A stretch of DNA of 47,765 bases from Lentisphaeraceae bacterium (GCA_021232515.1 JAJPOQ010000147.1:1-47765), one strand, 5' to 3'. Positions 32,410-41,730 are shown, counted from the first letter of the stretch. Made by a program: numbers and translations. Notes: generated by a model from the letters alone, not told the origin.

Positions 32410-34080
32410 ATGGGGTTAACGTATATACAGCTGTTGTTTACGGCAGCTTTTCTGACATTTCCGAGTAATTTATTTGCTCAGGAAACTAAAGCGTTACACC
32501 CTAAAAAAGAAGATTTTGATAAGGCCTTAGGCAGTTTTGCTGAAGGCCTTCTTCTTTTTGACGATTTTAAACCAGAAGGAATGTTCTTCCTGACGGAGTC
32601 TGTGCGCTTAGCACCAGACAATACAAAACTCGTAGATGCATGGTTAGAACATGCGCAGAAGCGAATTTTGTCAGAAGCCAGTTTTGGCCGCCAAGAAAGC
32701 GATTTTCATCGACATCGATTTTATATCCTCCAAGCTTTATTTCCCATAGCTCGTGACAACCCTCATGCCTCCTATCTACACTTAAAGTTGATTGAGACTT
32801 GTATAGAGTTGGATAACAGAAACCTTGCCGAGTACTTGAGAAGTAACCTCAGAGAAGATGAAAACGACCCATACCTTGCATGGGCTGACTTGCTCTTACG
32901 ACAGCAAAAAGACTCTCCAGAGTATGAGGCTCTCATAACTAAGATCAGTAAAAACATTCAGCTACAACAGCACTATGATTTACAGTACTTTCTACTTCAA
33001 AAGTTTGCAGAGTTAGATTCAGCAGATTTATCTCAAGTTAGACTTAAACAAGCCTTAAAGGTAATTGAAAGCCTTGAGACTTGGGAGCTCAATCCTTATA
33101 CGCGGTTGCGGCAATATTTGGGCGAAGCAGTTCTTATGGAATCGGACTTAAGTGAAGCAAAACGAACTCAGTTAATCAGCAAGTTTTACGATGTCTCGCC
33201 GGATCGTCAGTGGAATGCCTTTGCGCTCGTGTTAATGGACTTAAAGTACTACAAACAGGCTGACGTCATACTGAGGAAGTTTGTTTTGCCAAATGCTCAG
33301 CATAAGTGGAGAACTTTCTATAACCTTTCTATCTGCGCACTTCGACTCGAACAAAAGAAAGAGCGTGTCGATTATCTCGAAAAAGCTCTGGCAATAAAAA
33401 CGGGAAATATAACTATAACTCGTTCTTTAGCGGCTGCACTTTTAAATGTAAAACAGTACCAAAAAGCTTTAAATGTACTAAAAAATATACGTCCACAAAA
33501 AGACTACTTTTATCTTAAGTTAAAATTCTACATTCATAAGAATCTAGGCCACTACCAAACCGCTTTTGAGTTGGCGGAAAAGCTTTACAATTGGCCCGTT
33601 CTTAAGGAAAGGAAGCGTGTTATCACAGCTTCTTTGGGGCTTTCTTCTTTAGAGGTTTATCAGAAGCTCAGGCGTCAAAAACTACTGCTTCATCGATTAA
33701 AATTGTGCTTAAGTTACAATACGAAAAGTGATAGCTTGAAAAATGGCACAGCGTATTTTTTAGCTGAGAGTGACTTTGATTTAGAATTTGCTGCAAGTCT
33801 AGCAGAAGAAGTGGTTGAGAATAGTCCAGAAACAGCCGCTTTTCTCGATACTTTAGCATGGATAAAGTTCAAGCAAGGGCTTTATTCTCAAGCCTGGGAA
33901 CTTATCCAACAAGCTGTAGATTTAGATGAAAGAAAATCCGGAGTGATCCTCATGCATGCAGGCGACATCTGCAAAGCAAATGACGGTTGGTTCTCTTCAT
34001 TCCGAGCAAGAAGTTTTTGGCAAGATGCCTTAGAAGCGGATCAAAGCTTAAAGTTAGAGATAGAGAAAAGATTGAAATAA
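32410..34080 (+). CDS. Exported TPR-repeat protein
   Basis: The 556-residue protein has a signal peptide (MGLTYIQLLFTAAFLTFPSNLFA). The rest is almost entirely helical, with tetratricopeptide-like pairs such as WRTFYNLSICALRLEQKKERVDYLEKAL and ITRSLAAALLNVKQYQKALNVL. A final unit is AAFLDTLAWIKFKQGLYSQAWELIQQAVDLD. TPR arrays bind proteins. Its stop codon is directly followed, with no gap, by the ATG of the GT9 glycosyltransferase. This close link suggests a shared job, such as lipopolysaccharide or glycan assembly, but that is inference. No ribosome-binding site is visible before its ATG at 32410, so the start is less certain. Confidence 0.82.
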   Translation: MGLTYIQLLFTAAFLTFPSNLFAQETKALHPKKEDFDKALGSFAEGLLLFDDFKPEGMFFLTESVRLAPDNTKLVDAWLEHAQKRILSEASFGRQESDFHRHRFYILQALFPIARDNPHASYLHLKLIETCIELDNRNLAEYLRSNLREDENDPYLAWADLLLRQQKDSPEYEALITKISKNIQLQQHYDLQYFLLQKFAELDSADLSQVRLKQALKVIESLETWELNPYTRLRQYLGEAVLMESDLSEAKRTQLISKFYDVSPDRQWNAFALVLMDLKYYKQADVILRKFVLPNAQHKWRTFYNLSICALRLEQKKERVDYLEKALAIKTGNITITRSLAAALLNVKQYQKALNVLKNIRPQKDYFYLKLKFYIHKNLGHYQTAFELAEKLYNWPVLKERKRVITASLGLSSLEVYQKLRRQKLLLHRLKLCLSYNTKSDSLKNGTAYFLAESDFDLEFAASLAEEVVENSPETAAFLDTLAWIKFKQGLYSQAWELIQQAVDLDERKSGVILMHAGDICKANDGWFSSFRARSFWQDALEADQSLKLEIEKRLK

Positions 34081-35139
34081 ATGAAGATTTTGTTGATCAA
34101 ACAGACGTCTCTAGGCGACTTAATTCACTCGAGCCTGGCTATAGAAGCCATAAAGGCAAAGTGGCCAGAGTCAGAGATTCATTTTATGGTCGATCGCTCT
34201 TGTGCTTTTGCCGTTGAAAACAATCCGCATATAGATCAATTCTACTACTACGATAAAGTCGATCACCGAAAAAGATTGAGTAAAAATAAGTTAGCGGTGT
34301 TCAACATAGCTTCAGACATCTTTTCTGAACTGAAGAAAATCCGCAAGACAAATTTCGATTTAGCCATCGACTTACAAGGTATCGAAAGAAGTGCTTTTTT
34401 CCTTTATTTCTGTAGAGCAAAAAAGAAATTTACTAAAGGCAAGAAGCCTTTGATGAAAGGTTTTAAAAACGCCAGTAAAGATGATCATGCGTTAACTGAA
34501 TTGAGGGGAACTTTAAAGTTAGCGGAAATAGATGCCGAAGGTTATTTTCCAAAGATTTATGTTGACCCTAAAAGTGTTACATCTTTACAAATTAAACTGC
34601 CAGAAAACCTTAAATTTGCGATCAAAGACCCAGACACAAAAGTTATAGTTGTTAGCCCTTATACTTCTTGGAAAACTAAAGATGTACCTGTTGGGAATTG
34701 GGTCAAAGCTGCGGAATTAATTTCAAAAACTTACCCTTCTGCAGAGTTTGTTTTTAGTGCAACTCCAGATAAGCGCGACGAACTTCAAGAGTCTTTAGAT
34801 AAAGCTTTAGAAGGCAAAGAAGACTTGAAGAAGAGAATGACGAACTTTGCGGGGCAAACCAACATACAAGAGTTGCTAAGTTTGATTGAACAGGCAGATC
34901 TAGTTTTGGCTAGCGAAGGTGCTACAGGTCATATGGCCAGTGCTTTAGACACGCCACTTTGCGTAGTATTTGGTCCGACAAAACCAAGCCGTGTTGGTCC
35001 GTGGGGCGATAAATCAACAGTTGTTCAATCTAAAGAGGCCAGTTGTCTTGGTTGTTACCAGCGCAAATGCGATAACTGGATTTGTATGCAAGGTATAGAG
35101 TCGCAGCTAGCAGAAGAATCCATTAAACTCTTGAAGTAA
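34081..35139 (+). CDS. Glycosyltransferase family 9 (heptosyltransferase-like)
   Basis: GT9 enzymes add heptose (or related sugars) from ADP-heptose to lipopolysaccharide inner core at the inner face of the membrane. The 352-residue product starts MKILLIKQTSLGDLIHSSLA with the conserved D13. The C-terminal domain has VSPYTSWKTKDVP, FAGQTNIQELLSLIEQADLVLASEGATGHMASALDTPLCVVFGPT, and a cysteine-rich end, C322-LG-C325-YQRK-C330-DNWI-C335. The cysteine cluster is common in LPS heptosyltransferases of this group. The gene begins one base after the TPR stop. The sugar donor and acceptor are not proven. Confidence 0.88.
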   Translation: MKILLIKQTSLGDLIHSSLAIEAIKAKWPESEIHFMVDRSCAFAVENNPHIDQFYYYDKVDHRKRLSKNKLAVFNIASDIFSELKKIRKTNFDLAIDLQGIERSAFFLYFCRAKKKFTKGKKPLMKGFKNASKDDHALTELRGTLKLAEIDAEGYFPKIYVDPKSVTSLQIKLPENLKFAIKDPDTKVIVVSPYTSWKTKDVPVGNWVKAAELISKTYPSAEFVFSATPDKRDELQESLDKALEGKEDLKKRMTNFAGQTNIQELLSLIEQADLVLASEGATGHMASALDTPLCVVFGPTKPSRVGPWGDKSTVVQSKEASCLGCYQRKCDNWICMQGIESQLAEESIKLLK

Positions 35140-35155
35140 GCTTTTATTGTTCTCT

Positions 35156-35190
35156 CACCAAGTTTCTAAGGCACAAAGACCACTATGAAG
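35156..35190. repeat. Degenerate dispersed repeat (ACCAAG...GGCACAAAGACCAC type)
   Basis: CACCAAGTTTCTAAGGCACA followed by AAGACCACTATGAAG resembles the widespread intergenic phrase ACCACGAAGGCACAAAGACCACGAAG. Relatives here lie at 41873-41896 and, in reverse, at 42357-42384. It lies between the GT9 gene and a lipoprotein gene. Confidence 0.35.
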
Positions 35191-35277
35191 CGAGCCTAAA
35201 GATATATCTACGGAATCTTAGAATTTTCAAAAAGACTATTTAAAGTAATTAAACATAAATTTACTCTAAAGGGCTTT

Positions 35278-37128
35278 GTGAAATACTTATTAATTATTAT
35301 TTCTCTATTTTTTGTTTCATGCAGTAGTACACCTTCTCTAACAGATGAGGTAAGCCTTGAAGTAAGTAGTCTAAGCTTGAAATCAACTCTGAAAGAAGTG
35401 GCAAAATCATGTAACCTTGCTCTAGATTGGGATGCTTATGAGTCGAGTGAACTTTGTGTATTGAAAGCGAGGCAGACTAGCCTTCAAAAGCTGATATCGA
35501 CTATTGAAGAACAGACGTCATTAGAATTGACGATTAAAAACAACTGTTTAATTGCTAGGGATTGTATAACGACTTTTCAACTTAATGAAAATATGTGGAA
35601 GGATTTAAAGTCTTTTGATTCGACGTTACAAGTTGATGAGAAGATGGCCCAGAGATTCTTCGGTCCACTTTTTAGTGAATATGGAGCAGCAGTTTTAAAG
35701 CTAACAAATGACAGAAAAATAACTGTTAGGCATCGCCGGCAGGACAAAGAGTACATTGAGCAAACATTACTTTATTTAAATTATTTAGAACAGAAAAGAG
35801 AGATACAAGTTTTCCTGAAATTACTTCGTGCAGATGATAATCGTGTTTTTTATACTTTCCCAGAGTATGAAGGAGAGCCTTTTGATGATGAACAAATTGA
35901 GATTCTTGATAAATGGCAGGGAAAGGTCGGAGATGACGCATATTTAAATATGGAAGGTGAAGAGCTTTACGTATTTTCCTTTAATCGTGATAAAGAGCTG
36001 AGAGATTTAACTGGGTTTAATATAAGTATTGACTGCTCTGTTGATGAATTCAGGCTTTTCCAAGTTTTAAATGTTGGTAAGTATACCAAACGAACACTTC
36101 ATATACGTGATGGAATCCACTTACAAGTATATTTTGAATGGCGCCTTAATGGAGAAAAGCCTGCTTACAGAGACTCAAGGGAATTATTAAGAAGTCTAAA
36201 GAGTGAACCAGTGGATATCAATAAAGCTCTTTATGAGAAATTTAAACAGGTTATATCGAACTTTAAGGCGAAAGATATGACATTCCCAGCCTTTATATAT
36301 TACCTGGAAAAAGAGTGTGGTATTTTGGCAAAGGTACCTGGTTACAATACAGATTTGTACTTTGAGTTGTTTGAAAGTTTAGAAGGTATTCCTAATGATG
36401 AAGATGATCCTTTAGCCGATTTATATGAAAATATTAAGGGGAATTATCAGTTCTGGGATAACCGTAAAATAACTATTGATGCAGATAATATACCTCTCGG
36501 AGAGTTAGTTAAATATGTCACTGAGATGATCGGTCTGCAGTATTCAATAGAGGCAGGTACACTTTACTTCTTAAATCGAGGTTCTGACTATTCAAAAACA
36601 GCAGTTGATTGGATTCTTTTACCTTATAAGTTGGCAAGCGATGAGATCTTTTTGAAAGAAGGTGCAGTGATGCTTGATATAGGAAGAAGTCTTTTTCATT
36701 ATTTTCCTTCTAGTAATTCCATAATGAATACTCGTAAAACTTACTATCCTAGAAGGCTCTATGAAATAGCTCGAATGTTAGGGAGAGAAAAATACAAAAT
36801 GGTGCTATGGGAGCTAATACTCTCCCAAAAAGAGATGTCTTTGTTATCTAAAAAAGAAGTGACAGATAAGCTTTTACTGAAGCGTAAACACTCGAAAATA
36901 GAGATCCTCAACCAGCATGAACTTATTAAGAATTATGCAGAACTTCATAAAGATAACTTCTATTTTGATGTTCAAAAGGAATCAGGAGGTGCTTTGGTAT
37001 CTTTTAAGATAAAGGATAAGAAGTTTAAAAGGATAATAGGGTTTTTGAAGGATGAAATTCTTCATTCAGAGAAACAAGAGGATGGCTCTTTCAAAGTTTG
37101 GTTTTTAAAGTGGATACAGCCTTTATGA
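35278..37128 (+). CDS. Lipoprotein with two STN-like segments, unknown
   Basis: The 616-residue lipoprotein has signal VKYLLIIISLFFVSC (lipobox FVSC). Next comes a segment (about 25-95) with the pattern VSLEVSSLSLKSTLKEVAKSCNLALDW, like the STN (secretin and TonB N-terminal) domain. A second segment of this kind is at about 392-440 (ITIDADNIPLGELVKYVTEMIGLQYSIEAGTLYFL). STN domains sit in the periplasm and interact with outer-membrane partners. The protein lacks a beta-barrel or secretin domain. GTG at 35278 follows AAAGGG and is the start. Its stop overlaps the next lipoprotein start (ATGA), so the two form an operon. Function unknown. Confidence 0.75.
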   Translation: MKYLLIIISLFFVSCSSTPSLTDEVSLEVSSLSLKSTLKEVAKSCNLALDWDAYESSELCVLKARQTSLQKLISTIEEQTSLELTIKNNCLIARDCITTFQLNENMWKDLKSFDSTLQVDEKMAQRFFGPLFSEYGAAVLKLTNDRKITVRHRRQDKEYIEQTLLYLNYLEQKREIQVFLKLLRADDNRVFYTFPEYEGEPFDDEQIEILDKWQGKVGDDAYLNMEGEELYVFSFNRDKELRDLTGFNISIDCSVDEFRLFQVLNVGKYTKRTLHIRDGIHLQVYFEWRLNGEKPAYRDSRELLRSLKSEPVDINKALYEKFKQVISNFKAKDMTFPAFIYYLEKECGILAKVPGYNTDLYFELFESLEGIPNDEDDPLADLYENIKGNYQFWDNRKITIDADNIPLGELVKYVTEMIGLQYSIEAGTLYFLNRGSDYSKTAVDWILLPYKLASDEIFLKEGAVMLDIGRSLFHYFPSSNSIMNTRKTYYPRRLYEIARMLGREKYKMVLWELILSQKEMSLLSKKEVTDKLLLKRKHSKIEILNQHELIKNYAELHKDNFYFDVQKESGGALVSFKIKDKKFKRIIGFLKDEILHSEKQEDGSFKVWFLKWIQPL

Positions 37129-38303
37129 ATAAGCTCATATTATTTCTTTCTCTCGTTATAAGTGGTTGTGGAACTATGCCTTTAGAGGTTTCTACTATAA
37201 CGAATGACGACTTAAAAATTTTTCAAAGCAGTAAGTACTTTAATGGTGACCTAAAACACAGTTTGAGAAATTTTGCAGATGCCTATTCTCCTTTATTCGA
37301 TCAATTATCATTTGGTTGCAAAAGCTCTGAAGTGACGTTGCATGGGCCGAAAGTAGAACAGCAAAATTTTCAGTATGTTTACCACAGAAGCTTCAGTGTT
37401 GATTTCGCTGAGATCCTTTTGGATTGTAAGTTGAAGGATAGTTCATCTAAAGTTTTAGATAGTTTTAAAGTCCATTTTGATAAAGAAGGTTACTCCAAAG
37501 AGTTTTCATTTAAATCTGGAAAAGGTGACTTTAGCTTTGCGATTTTGGATGATTTGAAATTGTGTCGACTTTACTTTGACTTAGAGTTTTCACAGAAAGG
37601 TAAGAAATACATTTATCAATCTTCAAAAGTATTTTTTCATGGAGAAGAATTTAAAGTTCAGTTAAGTGAGGACGTGTTTTTGGTTATAGACTTTAAGTCT
37701 GATCAACTTGATAAGTTTCGACAAAATTTCACACCTTATAAAGGCATGAATAGCAGCTCTAAAGTCTATACTTCTGCAATGAAAGAGATACTTGAAGAGG
37801 GTATCTTCAACGAAGAAATTAGAAATGAGCATGATTATTTTGCAGCGATGGGGGTTAGTTTCTCACGGGAACAATTAATTATAAATAGTGAACATCGTCT
37901 TATGTTTGTTATTGCTTCAAAAAGGAAGTGCACTCAGTTCAATGAGATCATGGCTCCATGTACTGTACCAGATTATGGAAGTATCTTTGATGTAAAAGTC
38001 GACCTTGAAGGGGAACCGTTTGAGTTCCAAGTATCAGGAGCATACTCTTATGTTTCAATTATTGATAAGGGAAAAATTTTTTCGTGTACAGTAGAAACTG
38101 ATAATTTCAGAAATTTTGAAGGAACTTCAGTTCACATGGATTTTTATCGTGGAAATCTAAGTGACGACTTATATAGAGAAGATAAAATTGAAATAACCAA
38201 GAATTACTTTTGGAAGCACTACGAAGTTTCTTCAAGATCAATAAAAGTTGATGATCATTTAAGTATAGAAATAACTCCAACTTATAAAAAAATACATAAG
38301 TAA
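37125..38303 (+). CDS. Lipoprotein of unknown function
   Basis: The 392-residue product has the lipoprotein signal MNKLILFLSLVISGC (lipobox ISGC). It is then a beta-rich, cysteine-sprinkled extracytoplasmic domain without a motif I recognise; it contains repeated segments of charged strands (for example SVDFAEILLDCKLKDSSSKVLDSFKVHFDKEGYSKEF split over two strands). The ATG at 37125 overlaps the previous TGA by 4 bases; a start nine codons earlier would spoil the signal. It is probably the partner of the STN-like lipoprotein. Confidence 0.75.
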   Translation: MNKLILFLSLVISGCGTMPLEVSTITNDDLKIFQSSKYFNGDLKHSLRNFADAYSPLFDQLSFGCKSSEVTLHGPKVEQQNFQYVYHRSFSVDFAEILLDCKLKDSSSKVLDSFKVHFDKEGYSKEFSFKSGKGDFSFAILDDLKLCRLYFDLEFSQKGKKYIYQSSKVFFHGEEFKVQLSEDVFLVIDFKSDQLDKFRQNFTPYKGMNSSSKVYTSAMKEILEEGIFNEEIRNEHDYFAAMGVSFSREQLIINSEHRLMFVIASKRKCTQFNEIMAPCTVPDYGSIFDVKVDLEGEPFEFQVSGAYSYVSIIDKGKIFSCTVETDNFRNFEGTSVHMDFYRGNLSDDLYREDKIEITKNYFWKHYEVSSRSIKVDDHLSIEITPTYKKIHK

Positions 38304-38404
38304 GAAAGAATTTACCGCCTTCAGTTTTCATCCATTTGAACTAAAAGTATCAGTGAGTATCTTAACTCATCTCTAGGGGCACAAGGGACTGACTGGGCAT
38401 TTAT

Positions 38405-38433
38405 TTTACCTTTGTTTCATGTTCTCCTATACA
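38405..38433 (+). promoter_or_regulatory. Putative sigma-70 promoter for the TMEM43-family gene
   Basis: TTTACC at 38405-38410 and TATACA at 38428-38433 are separated by 17 bp, placing the start of transcription near 38440, about 18 bases before the ATG. Confidence 0.5.
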
Positions 38434-38457
38434 ATTTAACGTTTATAGGAAATTTTT

Positions 38458-39636
38458 ATGTCGGATTCTTTTACAGAAGTTACTAGTGAAAATTGGGGTA
38501 GCCGAATTATGAGTTCCATCAAAGGGATTCTTTTTGGTGGTTTGTTATTTTTAGTTGCTTTTCCAGTTCTATGGTTCAATGAAGGTCGTGCGGTAAATAC
38601 TGCAAAGCGAATTAATTTTGCCAATGATAATATCGTTGTGGCAGATGCGGCAAAAGTAGAATCTGGTAATGAAGGCAAGCTTGTTCATGTGGCAGCGAAA
38701 GCATCGACAGAGGAAACTTTGAAAGACGATGTTTTTGGAGTTTCTACAAAAGCTTTGAAGTTGATTCGTAAAGTGGAAGTTTTTCAATGGGTTGAAGAGA
38801 AAGAGTCTAAGAGTGAAAAGAAACTTGGTGGTTCAAAAGAAACTGTAACGACTTATAAGTATTCTCAACAATGGTCTGATAGCTTAGTTAACTCTTCAGA
38901 GTTTAAAAAGACTTCTTACACAGATGCAAGTGGAGTTCAAAAAACACGTCAAAACCCAACTTCTCTTAAGTTTCAGAACAAAGACATTATCGCTAAAGAT
39001 GTAAGTTTAGGTGCTTTTAAACTTCCTGAAAGTTTTGTTCGTCAGATCTCTAAGTCTGAGGTTTTAGCTGGCATTCAAGTACCTAAAGGTTTTACTGAGC
39101 CTATTTCTAAAACGCCAAATGGTTTTTACATCGGTAAAGATCTGAGTAAGCCTCAAATAGGTGATTTGAAAATCTCTTACAGCTTTGTTCCTGCTCAAGA
39201 TGTAAGTATCCTAGCGAAGCAAGTTCAGGATACTTTTAGTGCTTATAATACACCATTTGGTAACTTTGAGAGACTTGAGGCAGGAATAGTTGACGCTTCG
39301 GGAATGATTGCGAATGCTAAGGCGAGTAACTCGTCTTTAACATGGATCTTAAGAGTCGTTGGTTTTGTTCTTATGCTTATCGGTTTGAGCATGGTTTTTG
39401 CACCATTTGCAGTCATCGCTGACGTGGTTCCATTTATTGGAAGTTTCGTAAGTATGGGAACATTTGTTCTGTCTGTTCTTATTGCTATACCGTTTACAGC
39501 TTTGACAATTGGTATCGCTTGGATTTTCTACAGACCAATGGTTGGTGTACCTTTAGTTTTAATTGCACTTGGCGCGATCTATGTTGCCTTCAGTAAGCGT
39601 AAAAAATCTCCAGAGTTAGCAGCACAGCCTGCTTAA
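38458..39636 (+). CDS. TMEM43 family membrane protein
   Basis: The 392-residue protein has an N-terminal transmembrane helix (about 21-40, IKGILFGGLLFLVAFPVLWFNEGRAV) followed by a large soluble domain. Four hydrophobic segments lie near the C-terminus (about 295-385). FNEGRAV directly after the first helix and YSFVPAQDVSILAKQ before the last ones fit the TMEM43 (DUF1625) family. The bacterial function is unknown; the eukaryotic relative is an inner nuclear membrane protein. TAGGAA lies 6 bases before the ATG. It stands alone between a promoter and a strong terminator. Confidence 0.88.
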   Translation: MSDSFTEVTSENWGSRIMSSIKGILFGGLLFLVAFPVLWFNEGRAVNTAKRINFANDNIVVADAAKVESGNEGKLVHVAAKASTEETLKDDVFGVSTKALKLIRKVEVFQWVEEKESKSEKKLGGSKETVTTYKYSQQWSDSLVNSSEFKKTSYTDASGVQKTRQNPTSLKFQNKDIIAKDVSLGAFKLPESFVRQISKSEVLAGIQVPKGFTEPISKTPNGFYIGKDLSKPQIGDLKISYSFVPAQDVSILAKQVQDTFSAYNTPFGNFERLEAGIVDASGMIANAKASNSSLTWILRVVGFVLMLIGLSMVFAPFAVIADVVPFIGSFVSMGTFVLSVLIAIPFTALTIGIAWIFYRPMVGVPLVLIALGAIYVAFSKRKKSPELAAQPA

Positions 39637-39645
39637 CTTTAAGAT

Positions 39646-39676
39646 GGCGCTCTTCCCTATAAAGAGCGCCTTTTTT
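39646..39676 (+). terminator. Intrinsic terminator after the TMEM43-family gene
   Basis: A 9-bp perfect G+C-rich stem (GGCGCTCTT at 39646-39654 with AAGAGCGCC at 39662-39670) has a 7-base loop and is followed by six T. Confidence 0.92.
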
Positions 39677-39735
39677 CTTTTTATCTGAAATGATTCTCAG
39701 TAGCTTGCGGTTTGTCTGTAAACATAGGACAACTC

Positions 39736-40698
39736 ATGAATCATTTTGTACTTTTCTTTTTTCTTGTCTCTTTTGGTTTGTTCGGTGAAGATAGTTCTTA
39801 TTGGCCGACTCAAGAGTCTATTTCTGGCCCAGGGATAGTGCCGGGATCCACCCAGTTAGTTCAAAAAAAACGCCGCGTCAAAGCATTTAACTTAGGTATT
39901 GACCCTATAACTCGTGTAGGTAAGTTTCGACTTGAAAGTGGTGAACTTATTGAAGCTGTCATTTTGCCTCATTCAGAAATACTCTTCAATGCTCAAGACG
40001 GCAATCTAGAGGACTTTTACCTGTATCAACATGTGCGCTTGCGACTGCATAAAGATAATGAAGGTAAATACACCATAGCGACGTACATAAAGGATGATTT
40101 AAAGCACTTATATGCCCATAAGGAGTTTTGGCACATTCAAAGCATAGACCATAAATCTGGTAGGGTTAAAGCAGTAGTGAAGAACCCGAAACTTGTGCGT
40201 GGCGAGTTTGAATTGTGGTTAACGGAGAAGACTAAATACTGGCGCCATGGAAAGCAAGTTTCTGGAAAGGACTTAAAGGTTGGGGATAAGTTTCAGGTAA
40301 ATATCTTTGGACTTGCGGAAGGAGCTCAACGTTTTGCTTCAGATATAATCTTGGATGAGGAGTCGGCAGAGTCAGTTTTTATAAAACCTCAGATGCAAAA
40401 GATGCTTTCTGAAGAAAAGAAGAATGGTGTTCCTGCTTACATTCAAAAGATAGATGGAAATACTGTAGAGCTTATGGTATTTCGCATGCCCGCTAAACGG
40501 TATATGAATCTTAAAAGAAATATTCAGGTAGGTGTTGTTCAGGCGACTTGGAACTTGAGAGCAGTTGGTGAGAAGATCAATGGAAAAGCGGTTCAAGTAG
40601 AGTATAAGAATCGATTAGGTTTGTATATGAAGGTGGAACTAGAAGATGTTCCTCAAAGCTATAAAGAAGCTGGTATAGTGAGAGTTTATTTACCTTAA
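39736..40698 (+). CDS. Exported protein of unknown function
   Basis: The 320-residue product has a signal peptide (MNHFVLFFFLVSFGLFGED). It then shows beta-rich repeats in which the same phrase recurs: a strand with G-x-F-x-L-x-x-G, an acidic loop, and a charged strand. Examples are ITRVGKFRLESGELIEAVIL and SGRVKAVVKNPKLVRGEFELWLTEKTKYWRHGKQV. A small barrel fold such as OB or DUF5666 is possible but unproven. TAGGA lies 6 bases before the ATG, which decides this start over one eight codons earlier. The stop overlaps the stop of a convergent hydrolase gene by nine bases. Confidence 0.72.
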   Translation: MNHFVLFFFLVSFGLFGEDSSYWPTQESISGPGIVPGSTQLVQKKRRVKAFNLGIDPITRVGKFRLESGELIEAVILPHSEILFNAQDGNLEDFYLYQHVRLRLHKDNEGKYTIATYIKDDLKHLYAHKEFWHIQSIDHKSGRVKAVVKNPKLVRGEFELWLTEKTKYWRHGKQVSGKDLKVGDKFQVNIFGLAEGAQRFASDIILDEESAESVFIKPQMQKMLSEEKKNGVPAYIQKIDGNTVELMVFRMPAKRYMNLKRNIQVGVVQATWNLRAVGEKINGKAVQVEYKNRLGLYMKVELEDVPQSYKEAGIVRVYLP

Positions 40699-40708
40699 AA
40701 AGGTAAAT
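40688..40708. terminator. Possible bidirectional terminator hairpin at overlapping stops
   Basis: A 9-bp stem (40688-40696 with 40700-40708, ATTTACCTT/AAGGTAAAT) with a three-base A loop contains the stops of two convergent genes. Its few G-C pairs and A/T-rich flanks make it a weak candidate. Confidence 0.35.
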
Positions 40709-41730
40709 TTAAAAATAACAGGTTCAGCTTGAACTATAACTATAACTTTTAAATTCGTGACTTTCAGGTCGGTGGTTTTATGAAGACCATCAGTTCTTTT
40801 TAAATGATGGTCGATAAAAGTTTGAACAGCTTTGGGTTTGTCGAATATATGGCCGTGAGGAAGATTTGGCGTAAAGCGCAAGTTTTTCTCAGACTGTACG
40901 AGGCCGTAGGTTTCAGCATGGCTATCTGGTGGGTAAGCAAAGTCTTGACCGCTATTTACAAATAGCATCGGCATAGAAGCCGAAGTAACATACTGTTTCG
41001 GATCCCAGAGAGTGACCCACTTTTGAGCATTTTCTGGAGTCATTCTGGCAAAGTCATTTAGCCACGTACTGTTTTCTGAGAGAAAGCCGTAACCATAGAT
41101 AGGTACAGAAGCTTTAAAGCGATTATCCAATCCAGAAACTATACATGTTGTGTATCCACCCCAGCTTATGCCGGTTATGGCTGTTCGAGACTCATCAACT
41201 TCAGGAAATGAACGAAGTAGTGAGTGAGCTCGTATAACATTTCCGACTGCATGGTAAGTCCAGTGTTCGTTGATTGGTTTATCAATAGTTTGAAATTTGT
41301 CAGGGTGACCTTGAGCCGGGCCGCCATCTTGAATTCTTTTATTCTTTTCTGGACCACAGCCGCCAAGATCCATGGCAATCGCCGCATAGCCTCTAGAAGC
41401 CCAAAGCTTGACCCAAGCGTCAAAAGCACGGCCGCCTCCGCCGTGAACAAGGACAATACCAGGTAAGTTTTTGTCTAGAGATGGATCGCCTTTGAGAGTT
41501 CCAGGAGTGGCATAGTAGGCAAAGACTCGAGTTGCTTTTCCCTTATACTCTAAGTTTTTATAGTAGAGTGAGCGAACTTTGTCACCCGTTGACCATTCGT
41601 ACTCAGGAGTTGAGCTTAAAAGTTCTAAGTCCCAAGGAGTTGTTGCTGGGAGATTACTTGCAGGGACTATCTTGTTACTTGTAGAGCAGGACGCTAAAAG
41701 TAAGGCTAGTAAGACTATAATAACTTTCAT
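40690..41730 (-). CDS. Alpha/beta hydrolase lipoprotein (acetyl esterase-like)
   Basis: The 346-residue lipoprotein has a lipobox at LLASC (C15). The core shows the hydrolase fold: VHGGGG at about 95-100 (oxyanion loop), nucleophile S189 in GISWGG, acid D263 in VNSGQDFAY, and a histidine at 292-294 in PHGHIF. Substrate is unknown; esterases of this kind often remove acetyl groups from polysaccharides. GGAGA lies before the ATG at 41730. The last 25 residues (DLKVTNLKVIVIVQAEPVIF followed by KFTFLR) read through a 20-bp sequence repeated at 42411-42430, so the C-terminus may have been changed or extended. The stop overlaps the convergent neighbour by nine bases. Confidence 0.85.
   Translation of the reverse strand: MKVIIVLLALLLASCSTSNKIVPASNLPATTPWDLELLSSTPEYEWSTGDKVRSLYYKNLEYKGKATRVFAYYATPGTLKGDPSLDKNLPGIVLVHGGGGRAFDAWVKLWASRGYAAIAMDLGGCGPEKNKRIQDGGPAQGHPDKFQTIDKPINEHWTYHAVGNVIRAHSLLRSFPEVDESRTAITGISWGGYTTCIVSGLDNRFKASVPIYGYGFLSENSTWLNDFARMTPENAQKWVTLWDPKQYVTSASMPMLFVNSGQDFAYPPDSHAETYGLVQSEKNLRFTPNLPHGHIFDKPKAVQTFIDHHLKRTDGLHKTTDLKVTNLKVIVIVQAEPVIFKFTFLR
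40731..40750. repeat. 20-bp repeat, copy 1 (inside hydrolase 3' end)
   Basis: GAACTATAACTATAACTTTT is identical to 42411-42430. Here it lies in the C-terminal codons of the alpha/beta hydrolase. Confidence 0.7.
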
